Below are positions 5,948 through 6,000 of a stretch of 6,000 bases of DNA, piece by piece. The DNA is taken from contig NZ_JARVCN010000204.1 in NCBI RefSeq assembly GCF_038442745.1, forward strand, positions 1-6,000, read 5' to 3'. Made by a program: the position numbers and the translations under genes. The DNA is from Crocosphaera sp038442745 (GTDB lineage Bacteria; Cyanobacteriota; Cyanobacteriia; Cyanobacteriales; Microcystaceae). How positions within the stretch are numbered: the first letter of the stretch is position 1; each line of letters begins with the position of its first letter. The notes under the pieces are model-generated. The model was given only the letters and a program-made list of their open reading frames with translations. It had not been told where the DNA came from and ran no database searches.

Positions 5948-5998
5948 CGAAGCTTCTCAAAAAGTCTGGGGGGACTCGCCGAAAGTTAGGGGACAAAG
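5948..5998. repeat. 51-bp inverted terminal repeat, right copy (probable mobile-element edge)
   Basis: This is the exact reverse complement of 1-51. It abuts the 5' broken end of the sulfotransferase gene and its inner edge is again the GAAGCTTC palindrome. The same terminus faces inward at both ends of the window, so the two elements outside are in opposite orientation, or the element has terminal inverted repeats of at least 51 bp. Positions 5999-6000 (AT) lie beyond the comparable part of the left copy. Confidence 0.8.
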
Positions 5999-6000
5999 AT

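Noticed and set aside
1..5998. The window as a complete composite transposon
   Set aside because: No transposase, target duplication or outer element end is visible, so only the inverted repeat and the broken genes can be claimed.

Overview
The window comes from a low-GC, AT-rich cyanobacterium. The main evidence is a recognisable crtD (C-3',4' desaturase of myxol/myxoxanthophyll synthesis), a cyanobacterial-type carotenoid oxygenase fragment, and five copies of the cyanobacterial HIP1 octamer GCGATCGC at 3542, 3645, 4365, 4522 and 5039. I cannot name the genus from the sequence alone.

Layout from left to right. Positions 1-51 are one copy of a 51-bp perfect repeat. Next to it is a carotenoid oxygenase gene on the minus strand (start 337), cut off after about 95 codons exactly where the repeat begins. 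Then, also on the minus strand, come a solitary C5-cytosine DNA methyltransferase (467-1411) and a long-form LOG-family (lysine-decarboxylase-like fold) protein (1465-2529). A 195-bp divergent gap separates these from three plus-strand genes: a membrane-embedded YdjM/DUF457-type putative metal-dependent hydrolase (2725-3282), an ElaA/YjcF-like GNAT acetyltransferase that overlaps it by 20 bp (3263-3703), and crtD (3815-5326). A convergent sulfotransferase-family remnant (5386-5934, minus) lacks its N-terminal half. It ends where the second, inverted copy of the 51-bp repeat begins (5948-5998).

The main structural observation is that both edge genes break at the same 51-bp sequence, in opposite orientations. 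The simplest reading is that two copies of one mobile element lie just outside the window with the same terminus facing inward, or that a contig was broken at such an element. A second observation is that the methyltransferase gene is bracketed by a 16-bp direct repeat (429-444 and 1430-1445, 1001 bp apart). This suggests a cassette inserted between the LOG and oxygenase genes.

The genes do not form one pathway. crtD and the broken oxygenase both act on carotenoids but lie far apart on opposite strands. The methyltransferase has no visible partner endonuclease. The YdjM-like/GNAT pair looks like a two-gene operon. I see no CRISPR array, tRNA, rRNA, or convincing new defence or biosynthetic system in the window.
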